Counted from the stretch's first letter, positions 44,654-54,400 are shown. The stretch: 64,000 nucleotides of DNA from Rhizobium sp. PP-CC-3A-592 (GCF_003217095.1 NZ_QJSR01000001.1:1-64000), one strand, 5' to 3'. Notes: a model not told the origin generated them from the letters alone. Made by a program: numbers and translations.

Positions 44654-46114
44654 ATGTTTCCTGCCAATCCCGACTGCGGGAACCTGTTCGATGAGATGGA
44701 CTGGTCACGGACACCGCTCGGGGCGCGGGAGGACTGGAGCGTCGAGCTGAAAACGCTGACCAACGTCATGCTCGGCTCGCTCCAACCGATGCTGATCGTC
44801 TGGGGGCCACAGCAGATCACGCTTTACAATGACGGCTATGCCGCCATGTGCGGGCACCGGCATCCTGCCGCCTTCGGACGGTCGTTCCGCGCATTGTGGC
44901 ACGACATCTGGGACGCCGTTGAACCCATCATCACCGATGCCTATGAGGGGCGCGGCACGTCGATGGACGACATCGAGTTCACCATGCACCGCAACGGCTA
45001 TCCGGAAGAGACGCACTTCGCCTTTTCCTACACGCCGGTGCGGGACCCCTGGGGCACGGTGCTCGGCATGTTCTGCGCCTGTACGGAAATCACCACGCAG
45101 GTCTTGGTACGCCGTGCGGAGCGGACGCAGCGGGAGCGTTTCCGGCAGGTGTTCGAACTCAGCCCCGGCGGCATCGCGATGCTCGTGGGTCCGAACCATG
45201 TCTTCGATTATGCGAACGAGGACTATTACACGATGATCGGCGTCGGCCGGGATATCATCGGAAAGACCGTGGCGGACGCCGTGAGCGAGGTCGTGCGCCA
45301 GGGGTTCATCGACATTCTCGACAACGTCTACCGAACCGGCGAGAGCTTTATCGCGCGCGATCTGCCGATCCAGCTCAATCGGGGCCCGGATGGCGAGATG
45401 CAGCGTCGGCTGATCGACCTCGTCTACCAGCCGATGCGGCAGGAGGACGGCGCGATCAACGGCATCCTCGTTCAGGCCCGCGATGTGACGGACCTCCGGG
45501 CGGAGGAGGCCAGCCGGGAGCTTCTCTCCCACGAACTCGGGCACAGGCTGAAGAACCAGCTCGCCATGGTCCAGGCGATCGCCTCGCAGACCCTTCGCAA
45601 TGCGCCCGATATCGCCTCGGCACGCCAGCGGCTCTCCGAGCGGCTCGCCGTGCTCAGCGCCGCGCATGATACGATTCTCGAAGGCGGGCGCGGAACATCG
45701 ACGGTGCGCCAGCTCGTCCAGCAAATGACGGATCTGCACGACGACCCCGCCGCGCCGCGCTTTGCGACGTCGGGCCCCAACCTCAAGATCGGCTCCCGCC
45801 CCTCGCTCTCTCTGTCGCTGATCCTGCATGAACTCGCGACGAATGCGGTGAAGCATGGTGCGCTCTCGGTACCGACGGGCAGCGTCGATCTACGCTGGCG
45901 CGTGGTGCTGCCGGAGGCCGACCGCTTCGAGATGATCTGGAGGGAACGGGGCGGCCCAACCGTCGCGGAGCCGCTCGTCAAAGGCTCAGGCTCCCGACTG
46001 ATTTCAGCGGGCTTGAACGGCACGTCCGACGGGCATGTGGAGATGATCTACGCGCCGGACGGCCTGCGCTGCATCGTAACCGCCGACCTCGAGAGCTTCC
46101 AGAAAGAACATTGA
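44654..46114 (+). CDS. HWE-family sensor histidine kinase
   Basis: A 486-residue soluble kinase with no membrane segments. It has two PAS-like domains (about 20-145 and 155-285) and the HWE kinase core: ELLSHELGHRLKNQLAMVQA with the phospho-acceptor histidine near residue 296, LHELATNAVKHGALS (N box) and MIWRERGGP (WxE). HWE kinases are typical of rhizobia and often sense light, redox or stress. AGGA eight bases before ATG 44654 selects it over the TTG. The response regulator gene overlaps its stop by one base, making a complete two-component pair. Confidence 0.9.
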   Translation: MFPANPDCGNLFDEMDWSRTPLGAREDWSVELKTLTNVMLGSLQPMLIVWGPQQITLYNDGYAAMCGHRHPAAFGRSFRALWHDIWDAVEPIITDAYEGRGTSMDDIEFTMHRNGYPEETHFAFSYTPVRDPWGTVLGMFCACTEITTQVLVRRAERTQRERFRQVFELSPGGIAMLVGPNHVFDYANEDYYTMIGVGRDIIGKTVADAVSEVVRQGFIDILDNVYRTGESFIARDLPIQLNRGPDGEMQRRLIDLVYQPMRQEDGAINGILVQARDVTDLRAEEASRELLSHELGHRLKNQLAMVQAIASQTLRNAPDIASARQRLSERLAVLSAAHDTILEGGRGTSTVRQLVQQMTDLHDDPAAPRFATSGPNLKIGSRPSLSLSLILHELATNAVKHGALSVPTGSVDLRWRVVLPEADRFEMIWRERGGPTVAEPLVKGSGSRLISAGLNGTSDGHVEMIYAPDGLRCIVTADLESFQKEH

Positions 46115-46503
46115 TGCCCGATCATCCGCGCTCCCCTCCCGTCCTCGTCGTCGAAGACGACGGCCTGATCCGGATGGATCTTGCCGATCTCCTCTCCGAC
46201 ATGGGTCTTGCCGTCATCGAGGCCGGAAATGCGGATCAGGCGCTGAAGGTCATGGACACCCTCCCCGCGATCTCCGCGCTGCTCACCGACATCGACATGC
46301 CCGGCTCGATGAACGGCATCGAGCTGGCGCATCTCACCGCAACCCGCCACCCCACCTGTCCTCTCGTCATCATCTCCGGCCGCTACAACCCGGCCGACGG
46401 CACGCTGCCCAATGGCGCGGTCTTCCTGTCGAAGCCGATTTCGGAGCCGATGTTGAAGCGCACGCTGGCAGCGATGAAGCTGATGACGGGGGATTGTGAG
46501 TAG
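46114..46503 (+). CDS. Single-domain response regulator
   Basis: A CheY-like receiver of 129 residues with no output domain. Acidic pocket Asp15-Asp16 (VVEDDG), phospho-acceptor Asp59 (LLTDIDMP), Ser in VIISGR and Lys in FLSKPIS are all present. Starting on the last base of the kinase gene, it should be phosphorylated by it and pass the signal by protein-protein contact. Confidence 0.9.
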   Translation: MPDHPRSPPVLVVEDDGLIRMDLADLLSDMGLAVIEAGNADQALKVMDTLPAISALLTDIDMPGSMNGIELAHLTATRHPTCPLVIISGRYNPADGTLPNGAVFLSKPISEPMLKRTLAAMKLMTGDCE

Positions 46504-46615
46504 TCTCCCGCCGCTTCAACCTGGTCGCGACAGCGTCACTTTTCCCGCGATACCGTATCGCGGGTAACGGAACGCGCCATCGTCGTGATAATTCGAAGGC
46601 CGTCCGCCTTTCGCC

Positions 46616-46644
46616 CTTGCGGCCCTGCCATCGAGCGTGTATTG
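46616..46644 (+). promoter_or_regulatory. tRNA-Pro promoter
   Basis: CTTGCG (46616-46621), 17 bases, GTATTG (46639-46644), just before the tRNA at 46659. Confidence 0.55.
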
Positions 46645-46658
46645 CCCACCCATCGGCA

Positions 46659-46735
<77 letters not shown>

Positions 46736-46933
46736 TTTTCCCCCTTATAAAATTGTATCGCCTCGAATGTGAGGGCCTCTTCGTCCGCAGCATGGCTGCT
46801 GGTCGATTTGGACCACGCTACGGACGGAAAATTCGGTCGAGCTTGCATCAAGGTCATTCCGTTTTCAGCATTTGTGCGTTATGCCACAGGAAAGCCGGCT
46901 GAGCCGGCAATTGCCATGCTTGGAGTTTGAGGA

Positions 46934-47239
46934 ATGTCCGCCAAGATTTATCGTCCCGCCAAGACCGCGATGCAGTCGGGCAAGGCCAAGACCAATCTCT
47001 GGGTGCTCGAATTCGATCAGGAGACGCCCCGCACGATCGATCCGATGATGGGCTATACCAGCTCGGCCGACACCCGCCAGCAAGTCAAGCTCACCTTTGA
47101 AAGCGCAGAAGCCGCCGTCGCCTACGCCGAGCGTAACGGCATCGAATATCGCGTCATCGCACCGAAGGACCCGACCCGGAAGAATGTCTCCTACAGCGAC
47201 AACTTCCGCTACAGCCGCATGCAGCCCTGGACGCACTGA
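46934..47239 (+). CDS. ETC complex I subunit (NDUFS4/NDUFAQ-like)
   Basis: A 101-residue accessory subunit of NADH:quinone oxidoreductase found in alphaproteobacteria and mitochondria. It has the conserved KIYRPAKTAMQSGKAKT start, a middle MGYTSSADTRQQVKLTFES and the C-terminal NVSYSDNFRYSRMQPWTH. It is encoded apart from the main nuo operon, as is usual. GAGG precedes the ATG. Confidence 0.9.
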   Translation: MSAKIYRPAKTAMQSGKAKTNLWVLEFDQETPRTIDPMMGYTSSADTRQQVKLTFESAEAAVAYAERNGIEYRVIAPKDPTRKNVSYSDNFRYSRMQPWTH

Positions 47240-47270
47240 CACCACCCGCGCCGCTGACAGCAGCGCCATC

Positions 47271-47347
<77 letters not shown>

Positions 47348-47489
47348 CATTTTTCAAAGAGAATTCTAAGGTCTGATACGCCGCATTCTCATATGCTGTG
47401 GAAGCGTGCGTTGCTTTACAAGTAGGCCGTCAAGCGATTCGGATCTGTCTCTCAACATGCGCTGAGAAACCCTCGATAAGCTCTACCCA

Positions 47490-47978
47490 TCAGTCCGGCT
47501 TGGCCGCCGGAAGCTGCGATGGCAGTTCTACGCGAGCGCCGGGGGTGATCGATAGGGTTTTTGCCACGCCTGCGTTCAGTTCGACGACATAGGCGACGGG
47601 GACGCGGGAGTCGATAATGGATTCGGAGTGCGGGACGGCGTTTTCATGGATGGTTTCCACCTTGCCGTCTTTCGAAACGAACAGCATGTCCAGTGGAAGA
47701 AACGTGTTCTTCATCCACATCATCACCTGACGCGTCTGGCCGAAGTCGAAGAACATGCCGTGATCGGCTGGCATTTCGCGGCGGAACATCAGGCCCTGGG
47801 CGCGCTGGTTGCTGTCGAGCGCGAGCTCCACGGTGAAGGTATGCGTCTTGCCGTCGGTCGTGGCGATCCTCAGCGGCGCCTTTTCGAACGTTAGGTCCGC
47901 GGCATAGGAAGGCGCTGCCGACAGCAGCATACCGACCACGAGAATGGTGCGGCGTGCAGCTTGGCGCAGACTCAGCAT
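47490..47978 (-). CDS. Exported DUF192 protein
   Basis: A 162-residue protein with a signal peptide (AAPSYAADL). The DUF192 core is GLMFRREMPADHGMFFDFGQ, then MWMKNTFLPLDMLFVSKDG and VPVAYVVELNAGVAKTLSI. The role of DUF192 is not firmly known. It lies 10 bases downstream of the cold-shock protein gene on the same strand, so the two are probably co-transcribed. Confidence 0.88.
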   Translation of the reverse strand: MLSLRQAARRTILVVGMLLSAAPSYAADLTFEKAPLRIATTDGKTHTFTVELALDSNQRAQGLMFRREMPADHGMFFDFGQTRQVMMWMKNTFLPLDMLFVSKDGKVETIHENAVPHSESIIDSRVPVAYVVELNAGVAKTLSITPGARVELPSQLPAAKPD

Positions 47979-47988
47979 CTGACGACCG

Positions 47989-48567
47989 TCAATGCGCGCG
48001 GCCGGCGGGTGCGGGCACGTCGGGGTGGATTTCCGCGGCCATCAGGCCCTTGTCGCCATCGCCGAAACGCACGAGCACGGTCTGGCCGGGGCGCAACTCG
48101 GTGAGGCCGAAGCGGCGCAGGGTTTCCATGTGGATGAAGATGTCCTCGGTGCCGTCGCCACGCGTCAGGAAGCCAAAGCCCTTGGTGCGGTTGAACCACT
48201 TCACGAGCACGCGCTCGAGGCCGCTGGTGGGCGTCACCTGAACGTGGGTCTTGACGGGCGGCAGTTGCGAGGGGTGGATCGCGGTCGATTGATCCATCGA
48301 GAGAATGCGGAAGGCCTGGTATCCCCGGTCGCGCTTCTGGATCAGCGCGACGATGCGCGCACCCTCCAGAACCGTCTGGTAGCCATCGCGGCGCAGGCAG
48401 GTCACATGCAGAAGAACGTCCTGCATGCCATTATCCGGAATGATGAATCCGAAGCCCTTGGCGACGTCGAACCACTTGATAACACCGGTGATCTCGATCA
48501 GATCGAGCGCGTCACCGCCGAAATCTTCATCTGGTGCGACATCTTTCGCCGAAATCCTGTCCACCAT
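47989..48567 (-). CDS. Double cold-shock domain protein
   Basis: A 192-residue RNA/DNA-binding protein with two cold-shock domains. The first (about 25-92) has VIKWFDVAKGFGFIIPD and DVLLHV; the second (about 117-185) has LVKWFNRTKGFGFLTRGDG and DIFIHM. Both RNP1 (KGFGF) and RNP2 (DIFxH-like) are present; the first domain's RNP2 is the weaker (DVLLH). Two-domain forms are common in rhizobia and likely act as RNA chaperones. In an apparent operon with the DUF192 gene. Confidence 0.93.
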   Translation of the reverse strand: MVDRISAKDVAPDEDFGGDALDLIEITGVIKWFDVAKGFGFIIPDNGMQDVLLHVTCLRRDGYQTVLEGARIVALIQKRDRGYQAFRILSMDQSTAIHPSQLPPVKTHVQVTPTSGLERVLVKWFNRTKGFGFLTRGDGTEDIFIHMETLRRFGLTELRPGQTVLVRFGDGDKGLMAAEIHPDVPAPAGRAH

Positions 48568-48763
48568 TATATGCCAGCCCCTCGAATACGCATCACGATT
48601 GCTGCGGTTAACTGATTCTTGAGCATCAGAATAACATCGTCCCGCCGCTTATGGGCAAGCCCTAAGGACGAAATTTGCCGCTTTCGGTAAGCTATGACTC
48701 AAGCCTTGTGTCTAGCTGGCGCAGCGCTAGATAGGAGGGACAACAACAGGAGAGAGGGCTTTC

Positions 48764-49204
48764 ATGCGCTATCTGCACACCATGGTTCGGGTCAAGGACC
48801 TTGATCAGGCACTGCATTTTTACGGCACACTGTTCGGACTGCAAGAGGTGCGCCGCACGGAAAACGAAAAAGGGCGCTTTACGCTGGTCTTCCTCGCCGC
48901 GCCCGGCGACGTTGATCACGCGCAGTCGCGGCTGTCCCCATGCCTTGAACTGACCTACAACTGGGACACGGAGGACTATACGGGCGGTCGCAATTTCGGC
49001 CATCTCGCCTATGAGGTCGATGATATCTATGCCATCTGCCAGAAGCTGATGGATGCCGGCGTGACCATCAACCGTCCACCCCGCGACGGCAACATGGCCT
49101 TCGTCCGCTCCCCGGACGGCATCTCCATCGAGATTCTGCAGAAGGGCGAGCCGCTCGCGCCGCAGGAGCCGTGGTCGTCCATGGAAAACACCGGCGCGTG
49201 GTGA
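48764..49204 (+). CDS. gloA: Lactoylglutathione lyase (glyoxalase I)
   Basis: Detoxifies methylglyoxal with glutathione. The 146-residue protein has the four metal ligands in two beta-alpha-beta units: His5 (RYLHTMVRV), Glu (LELTYNW), His ([10 protein letters not shown]) and Glu (SIEILQK). AGGAGAGAG before the ATG is strong. Confidence 0.95.
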   Translation: MRYLHTMVRVKDLDQALHFYGTLFGLQEVRRTENEKGRFTLVFLAAPGDVDHAQSRLSPCLELTYNWDTEDYTGGRNFGHLAYEVDDIYAICQKLMDAGVTINRPPRDGNMAFVRSPDGISIEILQKGEPLAPQEPWSSMENTGAW

Positions 49205-49375
49205 TCGCTTCCGCGTAACCGCTGCATGTTGAACCACCCTGCGACGAGGGTCCCTTGCCGCAGGGTCATGGCGCAAGCTCCACGCAACGGGGCTGGCGCA
49301 TAGCTCTCCCTTAAGATCTGCCCGGACATATGGTTTTCGGGCATCGGCCATGATGGCGCGGCCCTGCCCCTTGCG

Positions 49376-50584
49376 ATGGATCGGGGTCGTCGCTCGGGAG
49401 ATGCAGCGTTGCGATACGGCCCTTCGTCCAAACCCTTTCTCGCAAGCGTCGGCTGTGCAGTCTTCGCTGCGGTGCTTTTGACGGGCTGCGTAACGGGCAA
49501 GCCGGTTACGGATCAGTTGGTCGAGGGTGTCGTTGCACCCGACGTCGGCGAAACGGATGTGCCGGTCGTCGCGTCGGGCCCGGTTTCCGCCACCTCTCAG
49601 ACTGAGCAAGCCTCAAGCCGTCCTGCCGCTGCGCAGCAGACTGCACAGCCGCAGGCGCCTGCACAGCCGGGTGCCATCGTCATGCAGGGAACGGGGTTGC
49701 AAGCAACGTCGAGCAGCATCTTTTCCGTCGGCGGCACGGCGGGTGCCTCGCCCGTCTCCGGCGGCGGGTCATCGCCCGCGAGCCTTTTCCGCGCGGCCCC
49801 ACAGGGTCAGGCAATGCCACCCGTATCCCCCCAACCATTGCCGCTTCAGTCCACGGATGCCGGGTATCAGGTTCAGGGCGCGGCAGCGCCTGCATCAACA
49901 AAAAACGAGATGCCGGCCGAGGCTGCGCTGGCGAGCCTGAGGCCCGCGGCGGTACCGCCGGCGGTTGACGCAACGCGGGCGTCGTCGTCCCTGATCGGGC
50001 TGTTCGGCAAGTCCCAGGGGGGCGCTGACATGAGTGCATCCGGCAAGCCGGCTAACAACAAGACGGTCCCAGGCATGGCGCCGCAGCAGGTGGCGGCGCT
50101 CAGCTATACCGCCCTGCCCGGCATCCGCGCGCGTTCGATGTTCGCGACGGTGGACGATACGGCCGAGAATCACGACGACAACAGCCCCAAGGTCCAGATG
50201 GCCTCGCTCTCCGGTCTCGCCCGGCTGGCGCCCAGCGGCCTTCTCCTACAGACGGAAACGGTGGAGACCGGCTGCTTCAAACCGCAGCTGTTGAACATCC
50301 TGAAGTCGGTGGAGCGGCATTTCGGCAAGAAGGTGCTCGTCACGTCCGGTCGGCGCAGCCTCAGCCACAACATCAAGGTGGGCGGTCGGCCGCAGTCGCG
50401 GCACCTGACCTGCGAGGCAGCTGATATCCAGGTGGCGGGCGTCAGCAAGTGGGATGTCGCGACCTTCCTGCGCGCGTCCGAAGGGCGCGGCGGCGTGGGC
50501 ACGTATTGCCACACCCAGTCCGTCCATATCGACATCGGACCGCGACGCGACTGGAACTGGGCCTGCGGCCCGCGGGATGCGTAA
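49376..50584 (+). CDS. Lipoprotein with a C-terminal M15-type (YcbK-like) peptidase domain
   Basis: A 402-residue envelope protein. A lipobox (VLLTGC) at about residue 38 follows a hydrophobic segment. About 200 residues of Ser/Ala/Gln/Pro-rich low-complexity linker precede the C-terminal domain (about 285-400: ILKSVERHFGKKVLVTSG, SRHLTCEAADIQV, SVHIDIGPRRDWNWACG). The retained histidines and aspartate fit the metal site of M15/YcbK peptidases that trim peptidoglycan. The long linker would let it cross the periplasm. Start is uncertain because no strong ribosome-binding site precedes ATG 49376. Confidence 0.8.
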   Translation: MDRGRRSGDAALRYGPSSKPFLASVGCAVFAAVLLTGCVTGKPVTDQLVEGVVAPDVGETDVPVVASGPVSATSQTEQASSRPAAAQQTAQPQAPAQPGAIVMQGTGLQATSSSIFSVGGTAGASPVSGGGSSPASLFRAAPQGQAMPPVSPQPLPLQSTDAGYQVQGAAAPASTKNEMPAEAALASLRPAAVPPAVDATRASSSLIGLFGKSQGGADMSASGKPANNKTVPGMAPQQVAALSYTALPGIRARSMFATVDDTAENHDDNSPKVQMASLSGLARLAPSGLLLQTETVETGCFKPQLLNILKSVERHFGKKVLVTSGRRSLSHNIKVGGRPQSRHLTCEAADIQVAGVSKWDVATFLRASEGRGGVGTYCHTQSVHIDIGPRRDWNWACGPRDA

Positions 50585-50668
50585 GCGGCTGATTTGACGC
50601 TGCTTTTTCGCACGCTTGCTATCGTCGTCCACAGCCATGATATTTTTACGACAAAATGACATTTGCGG

Positions 50669-50697
50669 CTTGCGGTCCCCAAAACCGCTGACTATAA
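50669..50697 (+). promoter_or_regulatory. Promoter of tRNA-Glu copy 1
   Basis: CTTGCG (50669-50674), 17 bases, CTATAA (50692-50697). The tRNA begins 22 bases later. Confidence 0.7.
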
Positions 50698-50718
50698 GAC
50701 GCCCACCGCAAAGCGACT

Positions 50719-50793
50719 GCGCCCTTCGTCTATCGGTTAGGACACCAGATTTTCATTCTGGGAAGAGGGGTTCGACTCCCCTAGGGCGTACCA
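50719..50793 (+). tRNA. tRNA-Glu (TTC), copy 1
   Basis: A 75-base cloverleaf: acceptor GCGCCCT/AGGGCGT, anticodon TTC in CCAGATTTTCATTCTGG, encoded CCA. Identical to copy 2. Confidence 0.97.
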
Positions 50794-50924
50794 CTTTGCG
50801 GTTAAAACCTCTCCCCCTTTCCTCTTGATTGCAAGCTTTAGCGCTACTGCGCATCGCGTTGGTATTGCGTGAGAAATACGCCTGAGCGCAGGTCACGAAA
50901 TTCTTGACTTGCCGCGTTTTTCCT

Positions 50925-50953
50925 CTTGCCTCCGGGTGATCCTCAGCCTATAA
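50925..50953 (+). promoter_or_regulatory. Promoter of tRNA-Glu copy 2
   Basis: CTTGCC (50925-50930), 17 bases, CTATAA (50948-50953). It matches the copy 1 promoter in box sequence and spacing although the bases between differ, so the two genes are separately transcribed. Confidence 0.7.
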
Positions 50954-50970
50954 GCCGGCCACCAGCGAAT

Positions 50971-51045
50971 GCGCCCTTCGTCTATCGGTTAGGACACCAG
51001 ATTTTCATTCTGGGAAGAGGGGTTCGACTCCCCTAGGGCGTACCA
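50971..51045 (+). tRNA. tRNA-Glu (TTC), copy 2
   Basis: Base-for-base identical to copy 1, 252 bases downstream, with encoded CCA. Confidence 0.97.
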
Positions 51046-51208
51046 CCTGGCTTTCCCCCATATTTATGATCGACGCGATGACTGTGCTGCGGACGTGTCT
51101 GATGCGTTATCCTGGCATGTCGTTATGCGATATCGCGGCTTCCCGAGAGGCTGGATCGATCACTCCACCTTGAGCGTCACCGAGATCGTCCGGATGTCTC
51201 TGGTCTGC

Positions 51209-53011
51209 CTACAAGGCGCGTGCAGCATCGAGAATGCGCAGCTGGACCCGGCGTGTACCTTGCCAGATATCGGCCGAGAGGCTTCCAGCGAGATGGATGG
51301 TCATTCCCCGTGAGGCAAGAAGAAAGTCACCCAGAGGCGTCTGGAAAGCGCGGAAGGCAATGGCGTCGAGACGGGCGCCATCTTGCCCCTCGAGCGTTAC
51401 CTTCACGTGGTCCGTTCCGATCTGCCGTACGTCGCGGACCCTGTGTGCGGGAATGGCGAAGATCGGCTGCGGATGGCCGGAGCCGTAGGGGCCGGCCTGC
51501 TCCAGCCGGTCGATCAGCTCGATGGTCGCGCCGGAGGCCGCAAGCGCACCATCGATCTTCACGGTTTCCGCGGCCACGAGATCGTGAACCGTGCGGGCAG
51601 CGCGCTCCTCGAGGAAGTGGCGCAGACGCCCGAGATTGGCGCGCTCGACGGTCAGGCCCGCTGCCATGGCGTGGCCGCCGCCCTTGACGAGAAGCCCCTC
51701 CTCGACCGCCGCACGAACGACCTTGCCGATATCGAAACCGGCAATCGAGCGGCCGGAACCGGTTCCACGGCCATTGAGGTCGAAGGAAATGGCGAAGGCA
51801 GGGCGGCGGAAGCTTTCCTTGAGGCGGGCCGCGAGCAGGCCGACGATGCCGGGATGCCAGTTTTCCCGCGCCGTGACGATCACGGAGGCACCGTCGCCAT
51901 TGCCGTATTCCGCCAGCGCCTCGGCCTGGGCTTCCATCAGCATCACCTGCTCGATTGCCTGGCGTTCGCGGTTCAGTTCGTCAAGGCGGGCGGCAATGGC
52001 GTCGGCCTCGTTGCTGTCGTCCAGCGTCAGGAGACGGCTGCCGAGAGCCGCATCGCCGATGCGACCGCCGGCATTGATGCGCGGTCCCACGAGAAACCCG
52101 AAATGGTAGGGCGTGACGGGACCGCTGAGGCCAGCTTTGCGGAAGAGCGCGGCAAGACCGGGGTTCTTCATATGGCGCGCGGCGATCAGCCCCTTGACGA
52201 CATAGGCCCGGTTCAGACCCTTCAGAGGCACCACGTCGCAGACGGTCGCGAGTGCTACGATATCGAGGTGGGACAGGAGATCGAAACTGCCGGCGCGGAG
52301 ATCGCCCCGCTCGCGCAGGACACGGAGCAGGTTGACGAGCACCAGCATGACCACGCCGGCCGCGCAGAGATGCCCCTGCCCCGACAGATCGTCTTCCCGG
52401 TTGGGGTTCACCAGCGCCACCGTCGGCGGGAGTTCACCGGAGACCTGATGGTGGTCGATGACGACGACGTCGATGCCGCGCGTCCGCGCGCGTTGCAATG
52501 ATTCATGGCTGGTCGAGCCGCAATCGACCGTGACGATCAGGCCGGCACCGTTGTCGATCAGCTTGTCGATGGCGCCTGGGTTTGGGCCGTATCCTTCGAA
52601 GATCCGGTCCGGAATGTAGATTTCCGCCGTCACGCCGAAATGGGTGAGCAGGCGATAGAGGATGGCGGATGACGCTGCGCCATCGACATCGTAGTCGCCG
52701 AAGATGGCGACGCGCTCTTGCCGTGCGATTGCATCGGCGATGCGGACCGCCGCCTTGCGGCAGTCGGTGAGCTTGTCGGGGTCCGGCATCAGGCTGCGAA
52801 TGGTGGGATCGAGGAAGGCGATCGCATCTTCCTGCTGGACGCCACGACCGGCGAGGACACGCGAAATCAGATCGGGAAGCCCGTGGACCTGGCTGATCGC
52901 CAAGGCGCGGTTCTGGCCCGCCTGATCCAGCCGCGACACCCACCTCTGCCCTGTGACGGAGGTCTCGACGCCAAGAAAGGCCCGCGGAACCGGGTCCGGA
53001 AGCTCGCTCAT
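51209..53011 (-). CDS. recJ: Single-stranded-DNA-specific exonuclease RecJ
   Basis: 5'-3' exonuclease of recombination and mismatch repair, 600 residues. The DHH phosphoesterase motifs are IFGDYDVDGAASSAILY, VTVDCGSTSHE and VVVIDHHQVSGE; the DHHA1 domain follows with KGGGHAMAAGLTVE. The C-terminal OB-like part is present. It lies 63 bases downstream of hom on the same strand. In several rhizobial and Brucella genomes, as I remember, glpX stands between hom and recJ; here it does not. Confidence 0.94.
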   Translation of the reverse strand: MSELPDPVPRAFLGVETSVTGQRWVSRLDQAGQNRALAISQVHGLPDLISRVLAGRGVQQEDAIAFLDPTIRSLMPDPDKLTDCRKAAVRIADAIARQERVAIFGDYDVDGAASSAILYRLLTHFGVTAEIYIPDRIFEGYGPNPGAIDKLIDNGAGLIVTVDCGSTSHESLQRARTRGIDVVVIDHHQVSGELPPTVALVNPNREDDLSGQGHLCAAGVVMLVLVNLLRVLRERGDLRAGSFDLLSHLDIVALATVCDVVPLKGLNRAYVVKGLIAARHMKNPGLAALFRKAGLSGPVTPYHFGFLVGPRINAGGRIGDAALGSRLLTLDDSNEADAIAARLDELNRERQAIEQVMLMEAQAEALAEYGNGDGASVIVTARENWHPGIVGLLAARLKESFRRPAFAISFDLNGRGTGSGRSIAGFDIGKVVRAAVEEGLLVKGGGHAMAAGLTVERANLGRLRHFLEERAARTVHDLVAAETVKIDGALAASGATIELIDRLEQAGPYGSGHPQPIFAIPAHRVRDVRQIGTDHVKVTLEGQDGARLDAIAFRAFQTPLGDFLLASRGMTIHLAGSLSADIWQGTRRVQLRILDAARAL

Positions 53012-53074
53012 GGGCGCGCGTCCCCGTCTGACAAGGAGCGCGCGGCCGACATTGCGGACGAGACAGCGCCGATC

Positions 53075-54400
53075 TCAGTAATCCTTCGGACGCTCGATGC
53101 GGATGACCTGCGGTTCGCCGACGAGATAGCCCTCGCCCTTGATGGCCGCCACCGCATCGCGAACCGAATGCTCGGCCGTCGCATGCGTGACGAGAATGAT
53201 CGTCTGCGGTTTGCCGGTTTCCTGCGTGTGCTTGGAATGCTGCATGATCGACTCGAGCGAGATGCCGTTCTCGGCCATGCGGGATGCGACACTGGCAAAG
53301 ACGCCGGCGCGGTCGATGACCTTCAGCCGGATGAAATAGCCGCCTTCATGGCTCTGGATCTGCGCGCGCGTGTAGGGGATGAGCGCCGCGACCGGGCGGC
53401 CGAAGGCCGGAACGTGCTGGGCGCCGGGGCGGCTCTTGGCGATGTCGGCGATATCGCCAAGCACGGCCGAGGCCGTCGCGTTGCCGCCGGCACCGGGACC
53501 GACCATCAGAAGCTCGCCGAGGATATCCGACTCGATCGCCACCGCATTGGTAACCCCATCGACCTGGGCGATGACGGAATCGAACGGCACCATGGTCGGG
53601 TGCACCCGCTGCTCAATGCCGCCGCTGTCGGTGCGCTGGGCGACGCCGAGAAGCTTGATCCGGTAGCCGAGATCGGACGCCGCCTGGATGTCCTCGATCG
53701 AGATATTGGTGATGCCTTCGAGGTAGATATCGTCAGCCGCGATGGCGGTGCCGAAGGCAAGGCTGGTAAGGATCGCCAGCTTGTGAGCCGTATCGTTGCC
53801 CTCGATGTCGAAGGCCGGGTCGGCTTCGGCATAGCCGAGGCGCTGCGCTTCCTTGAGGCACGCCTCGAAGCTCAGGCCTTCCTTCTCCATCTTGGTCAGG
53901 ATGTAATTGCAGGTCCCGTTCATGATGCCGTAGACGCGGGCAATCGTGTTGCCGGTCATCGACTCGCGCAGCGCCTTGATGACGGGAATACCGCCGGCGA
54001 CGGCAGCCTCGTAGTTCAGAAGCGCGCCATGCTTCTCGGCAATGCCGGCAAGCTCGATGCCGTGGCTCGCGAGCAGTGCCTTGTTGGCGGTCACGACATG
54101 GATGCCGCGGGCGAGCGCTGTCTTGACGGCGGAGTAAGCCGGATCGCCCGCGCCGCCCATGAGCTCGACGAACACGTCCATCTCAGCTTCTGCAGCGAGC
54201 GCTCCCGCGTCTGCGAACCAGATGTCATCGGCAAGCGCGATGCCGCGATCCTTGGCGCGATCGCGCGCTGTGACCGCGACGACCTCGATCGGGCGGCCGC
54301 AGGTCGTGGCAAGCGAGTCACGGCGTTCGGTGAGGATGCGGACCAGAGAGGCGCCCACGGTGCCCAAGCCCGCAATGCCGATTCTCAGCGCGTCTGCCAT
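53075..54400 (-). CDS. hom: Homoserine dehydrogenase
   Basis: NAD(P)H enzyme making homoserine for threonine and methionine. The 441 residues have the Rossmann motif GIAGLGTVGASLVRIL, the catalytic region NGTCNYILTKM and AEADPAFDIEGNDTAHKLAI, and a C-terminal ACT domain (from about 350: IRLKVIDRAGVFASVAS) for feedback control. ATG 54400 suits AGGG at nine bases; two earlier in-frame ATGs are too close. It follows the aminotransferase gene on the same strand. Confidence 0.94.
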   Translation of the reverse strand: MADALRIGIAGLGTVGASLVRILTERRDSLATTCGRPIEVVAVTARDRAKDRGIALADDIWFADAGALAAEAEMDVFVELMGGAGDPAYSAVKTALARGIHVVTANKALLASHGIELAGIAEKHGALLNYEAAVAGGIPVIKALRESMTGNTIARVYGIMNGTCNYILTKMEKEGLSFEACLKEAQRLGYAEADPAFDIEGNDTAHKLAILTSLAFGTAIAADDIYLEGITNISIEDIQAASDLGYRIKLLGVAQRTDSGGIEQRVHPTMVPFDSVIAQVDGVTNAVAIESDILGELLMVGPGAGGNATASAVLGDIADIAKSRPGAQHVPAFGRPVAALIPYTRAQIQSHEGGYFIRLKVIDRAGVFASVASRMAENGISLESIMQHSKHTQETGKPQTIILVTHATAEHSVRDAVAAIKGEGYLVGEPQVIRIERPKDY

